DNA of 64,000 nucleotides. It comes from Arthrobacter sp. ISL-5. GTDB lineage: Bacteria; Actinomycetota; Actinomycetes; Actinomycetales; Micrococcaceae. The position numbers and the translations under genes were made by a program. Shown here one piece after another: positions 24,445 through 33,811 of the stretch. The stretch is taken from contig NZ_JAGGPM010000029.1 in the NCBI RefSeq assembly GCF_018613835.1, positions 62,001 to 126,000 on the forward strand, in the 5' to 3' direction. Positions within the stretch are counted from its first letter, which is position 1. Each line of letters starts with the position of its first letter. The notes below the pieces were generated by a model. The model was given only the letters and a program-made list of their open reading frames with translations, was not told the origin of the DNA and did no database searches.

Positions 24445-27400
24445 CTACCCGGCAAATGATTCGATCAAATCGAGAACTACTGCCGGAGTCCTATCCAGCG
24501 AAAACTCATCAATGAATATCTGGCCATATCCCGGGTACGCCTGCGCAACTTCAATACTGAGTTTACAAATCCGTTCAGTGACACACTCTTCGGTTACACC
24601 TTCGAGGGGGTGGTGCGGCAAGATCACGTAGCTCCCGCGGGCTGGGTGATCGCTCACCACTACCGGCCCGGCGGACATCTCCTGAATCTCGCCGTCATTT
24701 GCCAGCCTCCACTGGTTCAGAAGCGTGCGCTGGCGGTCAAGGTCGATTTCTACAGGCTGGCCCGACAGAAGCCGGTGAACATCACGGGCGAGACGCCAAT
24801 CGAGCAACGGGTGGAATGCCATGTTCTGGTAGTCCCGGAGGCACCCGTAGCAAGCACCCCGACACATACTTGAATGGGAAAATGCATCGAATTTGAGCAG
24901 ATTTTCCTCGACCGCATCCAAAAACTTTCCAAAATTCTCAGGGTGTCCCAGGGTAGTCGAGAAGCCGGCACCATTTTCAAGCTCATCTGCAATAAAAGCG
25001 TATGTCGTGGGCACCCCATGTTGGACCGTCGAGTAGAGCCCAGCGATAAGTTCGTGGGGCTGAACATCCAAATGGAGGGCAGCAATCTTGCGAAGAAGAT
25101 AGGAGTACGAATACCAGGCGGCTCGGCGACCTTCTACTCTATCCAACTGTCCGCCAATTTGCTGATTCTCGGACGTCAGGTCGAGGCGCCATCCGTTAGC
25201 AAATTTAGAAGTCTTGGGCCCAACAAACAGGAAGTCCGTTGGCTGAATCGCTCCTATGGCCACACGCTTAGTCTGCGCTGACATCTGCTCCGTCATGGGC
25301 ATCTTCAGAAAAGCCCGCTCAACATACTTTTTCCCGTCCGCAATCGGGACGAACTCAAACTGCCGGCCCCCATTGTCGTTGATGACATACTTCAGGGCTG
25401 GGCCTCTGTAGGTAATTAACGAATCCATCGAGTTTGGCGACAACGAACTGAGGTCGACCATCGCCCTGACCGGCATGGCTCGCGGTGCCCACGAGAAGTT
25501 CCCGTCAAAAGGCCTCGACTGCGCCCCAAAATAGCCAGCAGGCTGCCGCAAATCTACAATTTTCGCGACTCCAGGCTCCGCGGAACACTGAGGGCATGCA
25601 ACTTCTTGTGCAGTTGAATCTGAGCTCTCCCGCAAATACGCACAACGACGACACGTGTGGATAATGCGGCCACGGCCTAACGGGTCAGCGACCAGAGCTG
25701 GGCGGGGGAAACTTGGTACAAAGTTCGCAACGCCCTCTGCTCGATAGACCCATCCATCCTTGATCAGCTCGCTACCAGGCGCAAACGACGAAACGGCAAG
25801 CACCCCATCGCGGTCGATTGTTGCGCGCGGAGGCCAGGGGTGCCGGTTTTCCGGTGTCTTGAGGTATAGATTCCTCACCTGCGATGGAAAACCAAACATT
25901 GGCAACACGCCAGACTCGGCCAGGCGCTGGCTCAGATCTTCGTGCCCCGTCTCTTCTGCAGCGACCGTGTCCACCATGTCCGTAAGCCATTCGATGGTCT
26001 CCTTCGCGAACACCGCCGCACGTCCGGCGAGTGGTGTGCAATCCAGCAGCGCTCTGGCCGCTTCAACCGTCGCGGTTTCCTGTGTGCGTATCCACTCCAG
26101 AATCAGATTCCGCACTAAGGGCCAATCTTCGGAGCGCCCGAAGCGCCCATGCGTGTTGACGGTCGCGTCCAGATCCGTCTGGGCTATGGCCGCAGAGTTT
26201 GCCTCGAAGCTCATGCGCAGGATCTCAGCCGAAAGCGTTCGTCTTGCGATCGTGTCGCTACCCAGTGTTAGGTACGGCTTAGGGGTAGGAGCCGACGTTA
26301 TGGCCCGAGGATCTGCAAAATAGTGCTCATCATGGCTTCTTGGACGGCAGACGGTCAGGGCAATCGCCACAGGCGAACTCCGCCTACCGGCGCGACCGAC
26401 TCGCTGCTGATAATTGAACCGAGTCGGGGGCATATTGCCCATGACAACAGCGTCTAGGGATCCAATATCTACGCCGGCTTCCATTGTTGTGGTGACCGAC
26501 AGGAGGTCGACTTCGTCGGCTATGGGTATGTCGCGGGTGCCGAGGAAAACTTTTTGGAAGCGGGCCTGCCTCAGTTGCGCCTCACTTCTGTCCGTCTGCC
26601 CCGTCAATTCGGCGCAGTTCAGCCGGAAGCTCCCCTCGTCGGCTATAGCGCGCCGTGCATAGTAGTCATCTGACTGATCAACTTTCCCAGCCATATCCGG
26701 AAGCGTTTGAAAGCATCGAGTACACAGGCCCGCGCCGCGCGTCATGTGCACTCGTCGGCATTTGTCGCAACGGTAGACACCGGCATTCGCAGGGCGTACA
26801 TAGACTTTGGCCGGATCTATGAGGTATTTTCTGACTGCGTCGCCCCAGATGTCCTGCACGGCGTGCTGGATCTCATCGTTCTCGAAACGGTGCCGTTCGG
26901 AGACCTTTGACCAGAACTTCTTCAGGGCCGCCGGGGGCTGGTCGAGCTCGTATCGAAGTCCGACGAATCTCTTCTTCTCGGCGAGTATCCGCAAGCTTGA
27001 CTGCGCAACCGATCCAAGGAGGTTTGAACTTCCCGAGACATCACCCGATTTAGTTGTGGAGAGCCAACCGAGACCTATGGATTCGAAATCTCGGCCGGAG
27101 CCCGAGACCAAAGATTCCTCGACGTTATGTACTAGGGCATTCTCAATCTTTTTGAAGAGCAGCTCCAGTGACGGACTCAGGGAGGGTTGCAATTCCGGAC
27201 TGGAGTTAGTGAAGTCGTAGATCTTCGTCCACGGAACCTCCCGAGGCCCTTCCCCGGCCTCAACCGCCGATGCCAGGTCAACACCCGGGCCACCTGGATT
27301 CATGCCTCGACGTAGAAACTCAACTCGCACCCGTCTCGACAGCTCGAGGATCGACGGGGCACCAGCTATATCCGCCAAGACAAGGTCTTCAGTCTCGTCA

Positions 27401-29844
27401 GACAAACCTGACCACACGCCCTGCAACCTGGCGAATGCCGATGGCTCAGATTTCTGAAGGGCTATTGCGGCAGCCTTGTTCAGTTCCGACTTGTCCCCTC
27501 CGCTAATAAAAGCCCTCGCCCGCATTAGCCCCGGCATCGAGTTTCCATGCGTTTTCAATACGGAAAAGATCAAGGACCGCACACTATCTTGATAATGATT
27601 CAACGCGATCCCGGATGCCAACTTCGCAGAATCTTGTCGACTATCCGCGAAGACAATACATTTCCTATTGTCGTCGTCGAACTGGCGCATGAGCTCTGTT
27701 ATTAGAACCTGGTTCACTTTCTCGAAGCCAGTCCGCATGGTCCTAACGGGAGATCTCATCGTACGGGCGTCGGTGGCCTTCAGAACGCCGGCCGCATCGA
27801 ATCGTATTCTCCAGTCGTCTCCACATGCAGGGCATGTGATCGGAAAGGGCAGCACTGACTCCGGAGAGCGGTCCTTGGGCTTGAGGGCAATCGCCCTGAA
27901 CACCCACCCAGTGTGAAAGTCGTCTGTCGATTTGATGCTGCCAGCGGGCGGGTTCATAGAGACGGGCTTGAAGCTATAGCCGACTTTGCCATTGTCTGCG
28001 GTCGTGTTCTTTTCTAGCAGCTCCGGATTACGTGTGTTGGGCCAGTAAACGACGTAGTTGTTGGCCGTTCGGTCCAGGGACGCATTGTCGGGAAGCATGG
28101 AAACATCCGGAACATCGGATAACAACGACAGGTTCAGCGATTTCTTCTGTGGGGCACCGGCTGTCGTGTATCCTCCGAGCATTACGTCGCCGCAACCTTG
28201 ACAATAGAGGAGCTCAAGCACGCGCGCGCCGCATCCACATCGAGGCGTGGGAACGGCATGAAGCCGGCCTATATTAACTGACTGGGGTCTCGTGATCGGC
28301 AGCTCGCTGCAATTCGAATCGCTGCATGCCCACATGCCCGCGACATTCCGGAAGAACATATGCGCACGCAACTTCGGCCAGCGAATGCCACCTTCGCTTT
28401 TCCGCGCCATTTGTAGGAGCCGCATCGTCGCTGCAGACCGGACTTCCCCTCCCTCATTAGGGAAGAGCCGAGAGCCAAGTTCAGCCAGGGTCCGGACTTC
28501 GGGAGTGGCTTCCTCAGGAGCCTTGGCGCCATCGTAGAAGGCGTTCTCTAGCGCAGCGGCCAGATTTAGACTCGGCGCAACAGTTCCCCGCTGCAGAGGC
28601 TCGCACGAATCTGAAAGATCTTTCGGACCGACATCGAGCCGACTGATCGAGCCGCCAAGAAACTCAAAGGACTCTTTCGGTAGTGCAAAGAAGTCGGATA
28701 GGTATTGCTTGTCCCTGTCCGGTTCAAGGGAGGCGGAAGCCGCGATGACCCGGAGCTTCTGCGGCCTGATATCGAGTCCGAGTCTCTTCTTCAGATTCCT
28801 AATCAAGTAGGCAACTTCAGTTCCTGCTGTCCCCCTGTACGAGTGCATCTCATCGAGCACAATTGTAAAAACATTGTCTTCATGCTCGTCCATCCATCGC
28901 CGCGTGGATGAAAAGAAATTACTCTCGCTGTCCCGCAGCATCATCACATTCAGCATTGAGTAGTTGGTGATGAGGAAGTCAGGGGGTGACTCGATCATGT
29001 CCCATCGGCTAAACATCTCTCCGCCGTCAAGCCTTGGAACAAAGTACTCCCGGCCGTTTCCCGCTGTCATTGCAGCGTCGCGGAGGGCCGAAGCATCCAG
29101 CATGAGTGAGCGCAGAAGATCCACTTGCTTCTTGTCCCTGGAACCGGTTACTGGAGTGGCTCCGGTGTACCGACCAAAATAGAATCTGTTCCCATTTCGG
29201 TTCTGATCAAGCCAGTTGTGCGCTTCGGTGCCATCGAGAGCGCGGCGCAGCCTAACTAGTTGGTCGTCTACCAGGGCATTCATGGGGTACAGGATCAGGG
29301 CCCGGACTGCCGCCGTACGGCCGGCGACTGGCGTGCGCATGGGTGAGAAGGGCATCCCGGGGCCCGCCCACCATTCGCTGGCGCTTGATCCCTTTCCACC
29401 CCATCTCCGCGACTCCATGAGCAACTGGCCGAGGATAGGCAGCAGGAAGGCCTCGGTCTTGCCCGAACCAGTGCCGGGGGTAAGGACAATGTTCTTTCGC
29501 CCACAAAGGGCTGAGCGAAGGGACGCTTCCTGATGGGTGTAAAGCTGAAGCCCAGGCTCCATCAGCCCGCTTGTAAGGAACTCAGCCTCGATTGAGCTGA
29601 GGCCCGCCGACGCCGCAGACTCCGCGACTGACCGGCCCGTTGTCGTGTAGGGCGCCCGCAACTCGAGAAGCGGCTCCCGGTAGAGACCACGATCCTTGTC
29701 GAGGAGTGCCCTGCGCTCTTCCATCAGGGACTCGTTGGCAAGCCCGAATGGCGTGTCGTAGTAGCGAAGAAGTGCCTCTTTCAAAGAAGCAAAAGCTGCG
29801 AAGGCGTCGATGCCATCCGAACCAGAGGTCAAGTTATCTCCCAT
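24445..29844 (-). CDS. druE: Giant DExH helicase with DUF1998 (Druantia DruE-like)
   Basis: A 1799-aa protein. I choose ATG 29844, which overlaps the end of the 311-aa gene by 11 bp, rather than the longer frame to 29988. Helicase motif I is LTPGTGSGKTEAF (~121-132), motif Ia LILYPMNALVDDQL and motif II VLDEMHSYRGTAG (~330, DEMH box). The C-terminal lobe has IVFADSRQDSAKLAS, VTTTMEAGVDIGSLDAVVMG (~1120) and NYQQRVGRAGRRSS (motif VI). Zinc-like Cys clusters occur (CGCGARVLELLYCQGCG; CRRCAYL...CPQCS), and a DUF1998-type end with CRGACYGCLRDYQNM is at ~1660. This size and layout is the signature of DruE, the translocase common to all Druantia types. The two genes before it and the cytosine methylase in the locus point to type II. 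Confidence 0.75.
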   Translation of the reverse strand: MGDNLTSGSDGIDAFAAFASLKEALLRYYDTPFGLANESLMEERRALLDKDRGLYREPLLELRAPYTTTGRSVAESAASAGLSSIEAEFLTSGLMEPGLQLYTHQEASLRSALCGRKNIVLTPGTGSGKTEAFLLPILGQLLMESRRWGGKGSSASEWWAGPGMPFSPMRTPVAGRTAAVRALILYPMNALVDDQLVRLRRALDGTEAHNWLDQNRNGNRFYFGRYTGATPVTGSRDKKQVDLLRSLMLDASALRDAAMTAGNGREYFVPRLDGGEMFSRWDMIESPPDFLITNYSMLNVMMLRDSESNFFSSTRRWMDEHEDNVFTIVLDEMHSYRGTAGTEVAYLIRNLKKRLGLDIRPQKLRVIAASASLEPDRDKQYLSDFFALPKESFEFLGGSISRLDVGPKDLSDSCEPLQRGTVAPSLNLAAALENAFYDGAKAPEEATPEVRTLAELGSRLFPNEGGEVRSAATMRLLQMARKSEGGIRWPKLRAHMFFRNVAGMWACSDSNCSELPITRPQSVNIGRLHAVPTPRCGCGARVLELLYCQGCGDVMLGGYTTAGAPQKKSLNLSLLSDVPDVSMLPDNASLDRTANNYVVYWPNTRNPELLEKNTTADNGKVGYSFKPVSMNPPAGSIKSTDDFHTGWVFRAIALKPKDRSPESVLPFPITCPACGDDWRIRFDAAGVLKATDARTMRSPVRTMRTGFEKVNQVLITELMRQFDDDNRKCIVFADSRQDSAKLASGIALNHYQDSVRSLIFSVLKTHGNSMPGLMRARAFISGGDKSELNKAAAIALQKSEPSAFARLQGVWSGLSDETEDLVLADIAGAPSILELSRRVRVEFLRRGMNPGGPGVDLASAVEAGEGPREVPWTKIYDFTNSSPELQPSLSPSLELLFKKIENALVHNVEESLVSGSGRDFESIGLGWLSTTKSGDVSGSSNLLGSVAQSSLRILAEKKRFVGLRYELDQPPAALKKFWSKVSERHRFENDEIQHAVQDIWGDAVRKYLIDPAKVYVRPANAGVYRCDKCRRVHMTRGAGLCTRCFQTLPDMAGKVDQSDDYYARRAIADEGSFRLNCAELTGQTDRSEAQLRQARFQKVFLGTRDIPIADEVDLLSVTTTMEAGVDIGSLDAVVMGNMPPTRFNYQQRVGRAGRRSSPVAIALTVCRPRSHDEHYFADPRAITSAPTPKPYLTLGSDTIARRTLSAEILRMSFEANSAAIAQTDLDATVNTHGRFGRSEDWPLVRNLILEWIRTQETATVEAARALLDCTPLAGRAAVFAKETIEWLTDMVDTVAAEETGHEDLSQRLAESGVLPMFGFPSQVRNLYLKTPENRHPWPPRATIDRDGVLAVSSFAPGSELIKDGWVYRAEGVANFVPSFPRPALVADPLGRGRIIHTCRRCAYLRESSDSTAQEVACPQCSAEPGVAKIVDLRQPAGYFGAQSRPFDGNFSWAPRAMPVRAMVDLSSLSPNSMDSLITYRGPALKYVINDNGGRQFEFVPIADGKKYVERAFLKMPMTEQMSAQTKRVAIGAIQPTDFLFVGPKTSKFANGWRLDLTSENQQIGGQLDRVEGRRAAWYSYSYLLRKIAALHLDVQPHELIAGLYSTVQHGVPTTYAFIADELENGAGFSTTLGHPENFGKFLDAVEENLLKFDAFSHSSMCRGACYGCLRDYQNMAFHPLLDWRLARDVHRLLSGQPVEIDLDRQRTLLNQWRLANDGEIQEMSAGPVVVSDHPARGSYVILPHHPLEGVTEECVTERICKLSIEVAQAYPGYGQIFIDEFSLDRTPAVVLDLIESFAG

Positions 29845-30769
29845 ATGCGATAGAAGCGGCCGCGCGAAGGCTGGGTAAAAGTGACGTCCGAAGGGCCGAA
29901 TAGACGCCTTCCGGAACGTTGTGAAACAGGTGTCTTTGACCGGATATCCGCTGCGGCAGGACGCCCGAGCACGCCGACAAAACCTCAACGTGGTCGAACG
30001 GGAAAACGAGTTGCGCCGGTACCTTTAGCTGCCCGATCTTTTGTTCTTTGAGATAATCCCACTCGAGCAATTCCGGATGGCTCCCAGCGCATGCGAGCCA
30101 TTGCCCCTCAGCGCGACTTGTTTGGTACCAACTCTCGTCGACTCGCCCCCAGTAGCGAGTGAGCCCAAATCCTTGCTGCCGATACAGGCCGTCGGCCTTG
30201 GCTTCGCCAACCTCACTGTATCGATAAGTCACCGGGTTGAACTTTTGCAGTGGCGCCCCAGTTGTAGCCGGACCGCCGACGGGAGAGTCGGAGTAGCCGA
30301 TTTGCGACAGGTTCGCTGCCAACCGTTCCACGTATATGGATTCGAACCGTAGGCCGATACTTGAGCATGCGTCCCGAGCGTCAGGAATTCCATCAAACTC
30401 AAGCAGAACAGTGCGTGGCAAGTATGAGGCAAACTCCCCGTCACCTGTGGCGGAAATAAGCTTTGGGAAAAGTCCTACGGACTCCAATTGATGCAGTGTG
30501 GATGCCTGCCGGCCGCCTCGCAGGGTGGCGAGAGCGACTCCTCCAGGGAGAACGTGAACGCTGGATGGCCGCATTTGCCAATGGCCGCTTGCCCAGTCAA
30601 CTTTCAAATAACCAAGGTGCTGGAGCTGGGCAACGACACGCCGGGCTCCATATGAGATGCCTGCGCCCAGCTCCTCGGCGAAGTAACTGGACACTGTTCG
30701 TATAAGTCGCTCATATGTACCCATTCCCTGGCTAGTCAACCAAATGAGAAAAATCTCAGCGCGATCCAT
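29834..30769 (-). CDS. 311-aa winged-helix-like protein (DruG-like position)
   Basis: The ATG lies one base after the 668-aa gene's stop, and the end overlaps the helicase start, so the three are translated together. The N-terminal ~70 residues (IFLIWLTSQGMGTYERLIRT, then ARRVVAQLQHLGYLKVDW and GHWQMRPSSVHVLPGGVAL) look like a winged helix that could bind DNA. The remainder has no motif I recognise. Its middle is Tyr/Gly-rich (KFNPVTYRYSEVG, then LYRQQGFGLTRYWGRVDESW). In Druantia type II the gene just before druE is druG; order and coupling support that label but sequence identity was not tested. Confidence 0.6.
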   Translation of the reverse strand: MDRAEIFLIWLTSQGMGTYERLIRTVSSYFAEELGAGISYGARRVVAQLQHLGYLKVDWASGHWQMRPSSVHVLPGGVALATLRGGRQASTLHQLESVGLFPKLISATGDGEFASYLPRTVLLEFDGIPDARDACSSIGLRFESIYVERLAANLSQIGYSDSPVGGPATTGAPLQKFNPVTYRYSEVGEAKADGLYRQQGFGLTRYWGRVDESWYQTSRAEGQWLACAGSHPELLEWDYLKEQKIGQLKVPAQLVFPFDHVEVLSACSGVLPQRISGQRHLFHNVPEGVYSALRTSLLPSLRAAASIAYGR

Positions 30770-30770
30770 T

Positions 30771-32777
30771 CTAAAATCTCAACAATCTTCTTGCTTGATA
30801 AACTACGTTTAGCCAATCAGCGCCGCGTTGGACAAGTCCTTCATCTCGGGCCAAGAACTTCCACTCCGCTTCGGAGGATCCAATACCATCCAGATTTAGC
30901 TCGACATCTGCAGTGCCAAGCTTCTTGATCGAGCGCACAGCATCGCGACGGACCGTGACCAACCAAACCCCGTCCGCCGGAACTTCAGCATCAAACCGAT
31001 ACTCATTTGTATAGCCGGCATTGCTCAGCCACTCCGGTATTTTTGGTGCGACTATCTTTGTGATCGTCCCATTTCGGATCACAGCCCAGTGATCTGCGCT
31101 TCGTGCAAGGACGATTCGTTCCGGCACGTTATCCAGACTAACTAGGTTGCGGCCAGTGACCGGTTCCAGGCCATTGTTCGCCGGAACCAGATTAGGGTCA
31201 TCGATCGCAATTGTCTCAAACTCGAGGATATGAGAGTCGTTAATAAATAGGAAATGGCTTGCCGGATCTGGCGTCACGAGCTTATGAAGCGGAAGGGCGC
31301 TTCCATTCGCTCTCAATTCCATCTCATCCGAGCCGTCCAAAGAAATCGAGTAAGTGCCGAACGGAGTAGCAGGCACAAGCAGGTCAGGTTCGCCCCCGGC
31401 GACATACACCTCTACACCTGAGTGCGAGCGGACCCTGAGCCCATTGACAAGCCGAGGGGCCTCAGCGGATTCCTCCAGAGAAGCACGCCCGTACCCCAGC
31501 CACTCAATGATCCGCGTGTCATCAGCATTGTCGGAGAGATTTACTCGAAGAAATAGGTCCCATCCATTTACGATCTGGCGAGAGCCGCCGATCCGTTTGT
31601 AGCCTTGGACTCCGACGGCGTCAAGGATCCCGCAAAAGTCCTCCGCCTGGTCTTCGCGGATAAGCAGGGCTATTTCGTCGAACGGCTCCAAGACGTTCGT
31701 CGAAACCCAGTCGCCAGACACAGCATCGACTGCAAACATCCACACTTTTCGTGGCTTCATTTGGATTCGCACATCGGCGGTAGACCACTTATGGCTGGAA
31801 TCAATGGATGAAGCGACAGAGTCCGGCAGACCAGTCGAGCGGTAGAAGCCGCCGACGCCCACCGAGCGCAGTGACAGCTCCCGCCCGCTTGCGTCGACAA
31901 CATCTAGGGCATCGATCCCTTGGCGCCGCGGAACTACCCAACGTGCGGTCCAAGCGTCCAAATCGAGACGAATTTGAATTCTGAGCTGGGCTTGCGACTG
32001 ATGTTCTTTCGGCTGGCCGTCCCACCTTCTTGCCAGAAGAGGCAGGACGGACACTAGCAACTTCATTCCCGGGCCCGTCTGGTCACCCTCCAACAACCGC
32101 GTAAGGACTCGGCTCAAGCGCTTGAACTTTCGGTTCCACCGCATCAGCTCGGACAAGAGCTGCCGGGGGGTGAGATCGTCCAGTTTTCCCCTGCCGATAG
32201 TGAAGAAGAAGTCACGCAAGTTGGCGGCGTCCTGTTTCGATATCACAGCCTGAGAGCGTGCAAACCCGATTCTGGACAGGTGCGTGTCCTCCAGGATCGT
32301 GCTCGGACCCAACCACTGTTGCTCAGTGATCCACTGGCTTAGTGTTCGCCACATCCACGCAACGTCCTCGAACGAATTACTCAATTGCTGAGCAGTCACA
32401 GGCTCTCCGAGGATCTCCTGAAGGCGACCGTAGTACATGAGCGGCCCGCCCGTATCATCGGCCCCCATGTCCGCTGCAGCTGCAACCGTCAAAGCAACCA
32501 AGGGAAGAATAGGGGGAACCAAACTCCTGGAACTCTTCTCCCAGACCGTTAGGCGTTGCCTTATCGGCGCGAACGCCCTACTTGGAGAGTCCGGCCGCAT
32601 AGCGTTCAGAACTGCCCGAGCCAGGGAATCTAGCGGTGCCTCAAAAAAGGGAAAATTCTCTTCTAGCATCTCGCGGCTCACGAACAAGACCACCGGGTCC
32701 GTGTTGTTACGTCCGCGAAGTAGAACACGATCGAGTTCACTTTGCCACTGATCGTAGTCCCAAGAATGCGATTCCAT
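30771..32777 (-). CDS. 668-aa unknown defence protein (DruF-like position), first gene of the locus
   Basis: The start ATG 32777 has a good AGGGGAG site just upstream, and the 271-bp region before it must hold the locus promoter. The protein is soluble with no clear catalytic motif. The N-terminus contains LLRGRNNTDPVVLFVSREML and a helical, Trp-rich region up to ~200. The second half looks beta-rich (ELSLRSVGVGGFYRST, TPFGTYSISLDGSDEMELRA, DADGVW-like turns). It lies one base upstream of the 311-aa gene. Position and size fit DruF of Druantia type II (order F-G-E). I cannot confirm homology by eye, so the function is unassigned. Confidence 0.55.
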   Translation of the reverse strand: MESHSWDYDQWQSELDRVLLRGRNNTDPVVLFVSREMLEENFPFFEAPLDSLARAVLNAMRPDSPSRAFAPIRQRLTVWEKSSRSLVPPILPLVALTVAAAADMGADDTGGPLMYYGRLQEILGEPVTAQQLSNSFEDVAWMWRTLSQWITEQQWLGPSTILEDTHLSRIGFARSQAVISKQDAANLRDFFFTIGRGKLDDLTPRQLLSELMRWNRKFKRLSRVLTRLLEGDQTGPGMKLLVSVLPLLARRWDGQPKEHQSQAQLRIQIRLDLDAWTARWVVPRRQGIDALDVVDASGRELSLRSVGVGGFYRSTGLPDSVASSIDSSHKWSTADVRIQMKPRKVWMFAVDAVSGDWVSTNVLEPFDEIALLIREDQAEDFCGILDAVGVQGYKRIGGSRQIVNGWDLFLRVNLSDNADDTRIIEWLGYGRASLEESAEAPRLVNGLRVRSHSGVEVYVAGGEPDLLVPATPFGTYSISLDGSDEMELRANGSALPLHKLVTPDPASHFLFINDSHILEFETIAIDDPNLVPANNGLEPVTGRNLVSLDNVPERIVLARSADHWAVIRNGTITKIVAPKIPEWLSNAGYTNEYRFDAEVPADGVWLVTVRRDAVRSIKKLGTADVELNLDGIGSSEAEWKFLARDEGLVQRGADWLNVVYQARRLLRF

Positions 32778-33048
32778 GCTCCCCTATCCGGTTACCGCAC
32801 GGTAGACCTCCGACGTTATTTCTAACAGCTATCTCCGACAACTTTGCGCCGAAACCCTGAATCGCCTTCAAATCCTGAAGCTCCGTCGCGTATTCGCTAG
32901 ACGTGGCTCACCAACTGCCACCGACGGCATAGCGGGGCCAAGCCACGTCGGAGCAGACTTTTCGCCCCGTGGGCTGCTGACAGGGCTGCCCCGTTTCGCC
33001 CACGAGGCGGCTTGTGTCGGCCATGCGGATTGCGCGATTAGCCAGCTG
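32778..33048. promoter_or_regulatory. Promoter region of the defence locus with inverted repeats
   Basis: 271 bp lie between the Nudix gene's stop and the first defence gene. GACGTGGCT (32900-32908) and AGCCACGTC (32941-32949) are perfect 9-bp inverted arms 32 bp apart. A second pair, GCCCCGTGGGC (near 32965) and GCCCACGAGGCG (near 32998), is imperfect. Either could be operator or RNA structure. The -10/-35 boxes are not clear enough to call. Confidence 0.4.
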
Positions 33049-33717
33049 CTAGTCCGCCCGCTCCCACAACCGCGAAGGCCTCCCCCGCGTACCGTCCGAC
33101 ATCTGCCCCGTCCCGGCCAGCTTCGGCTCCATGAACCGCCGGAACGTGTCCCGCATCAACGGGGCACCCGCCACCGCCTCGTGCAGCTCTCTTAGATCCT
33201 TCAACGTGAACGGCTCGTCCAGCAGCGCACCGGGATCCGGCGCCGCGACATAAGCGGCCCGTAGCCAATCCACCGCCTTCGCCACGATGTCCGCGTGCCC
33301 ATAGGGAAGCCCGGCGATCAGCCGCGGCTCCCCCGCCACGGAAGCCAGCCTGGCGCCGTCGGACTCCAACGCCTCCTCCAAAGAGGCCAGTGGCACCACG
33401 TCCACGTGCGCCGCCGACAGCACCCAGCCGCGGTCATCGCGCCCCGGCTCGTCAAACACCCGCAACTGGCGCGGCACGCGCCCGGAGATCCCAGCCTTCT
33501 CCCGCAGGCAGCGCAGCACCGCGTCCGCGAGGGTCTCGCGCTCCCGCAGGAAGGTGCCGGGCAACGCCCACTTTCCGTGCTGATGATCCTCCGTGCGCCG
33601 CACCAGCAGCACGCAGACGGAACCTTCCGCCACCGTCAACACCGCCGTATCCACCGCCACCGAAGGGCGCGGGTAGTCGAGCAGGGACGTTCCGGGGCCG
33701 ATCTTAGAATCCTTCAC
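33049..33717 (-). CDS. NrtR-like Nudix-domain transcriptional regulator
   Basis: A 222-aa protein with an N-terminal Nudix fold (SVAVDTAVLTVAEGSVCVLL, then GKWALPGTFLRERETLADAV). The Nudix box is altered: the REUXEEXGU end reads RCLREKAGI, lacking the usual glutamates. A C-terminal winged helix follows, FTLKDLRELHEAVAGAPLMR then DTFRRFMEPKLAGTGQM. This combination defines NrtR, which senses ADP-ribose or related NAD metabolites and represses NAD genes. The start is probably GTG 33717 with almost no leader. It is divergent from the ARPP-1/ADP-ribosylglycohydrolase genes, its likely targets, with inverted repeats between them. Confidence 0.85.
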   Translation of the reverse strand: MKDSKIGPGTSLLDYPRPSVAVDTAVLTVAEGSVCVLLVRRTEDHQHGKWALPGTFLRERETLADAVLRCLREKAGISGRVPRQLRVFDEPGRDDRGWVLSAAHVDVVPLASLEEALESDGARLASVAGEPRLIAGLPYGHADIVAKAVDWLRAAYVAAPDPGALLDEPFTLKDLRELHEAVAGAPLMRDTFRRFMEPKLAGTGQMSDGTRGRPSRLWERAD

Positions 33718-33736
33718 AGGATTATTTATTGCAGTA

Positions 33737-33782
33737 TTGCGCTAAAGATGCAAGCGATGCATACTGGAGTCAATTAGCGCAA
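33737..33782. promoter_or_regulatory. Probable NrtR operator pair between divergent genes
   Basis: TTGCGCTAA (33737-33745) and its exact inverted copy TTAGCGCAA (33774-33782) are separated by 28 bp. Between and beside them are a smaller inversion, CAGTAT (33732-33737) with ATACTG (33761-33766), and a direct repeat GATGCA at about 33748 and 33756. The site is centred between the Nudix regulator and the ARPP-1 gene, where an autoregulating NrtR would bind. Confidence 0.5.
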
Positions 33783-33811
33783 AATTGATCTAAATCACTC
33801 GAAGGTTCCCC

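Noticed and set aside
9622..32777. DISARM or BREX identity for the large locus
   Set aside because: No SNF2-type DrmD, no DrmC phospholipase D, no PglZ or BrxC/BrxL homologue is visible; the DUF1998 domain is part of a single giant helicase as in DruE.
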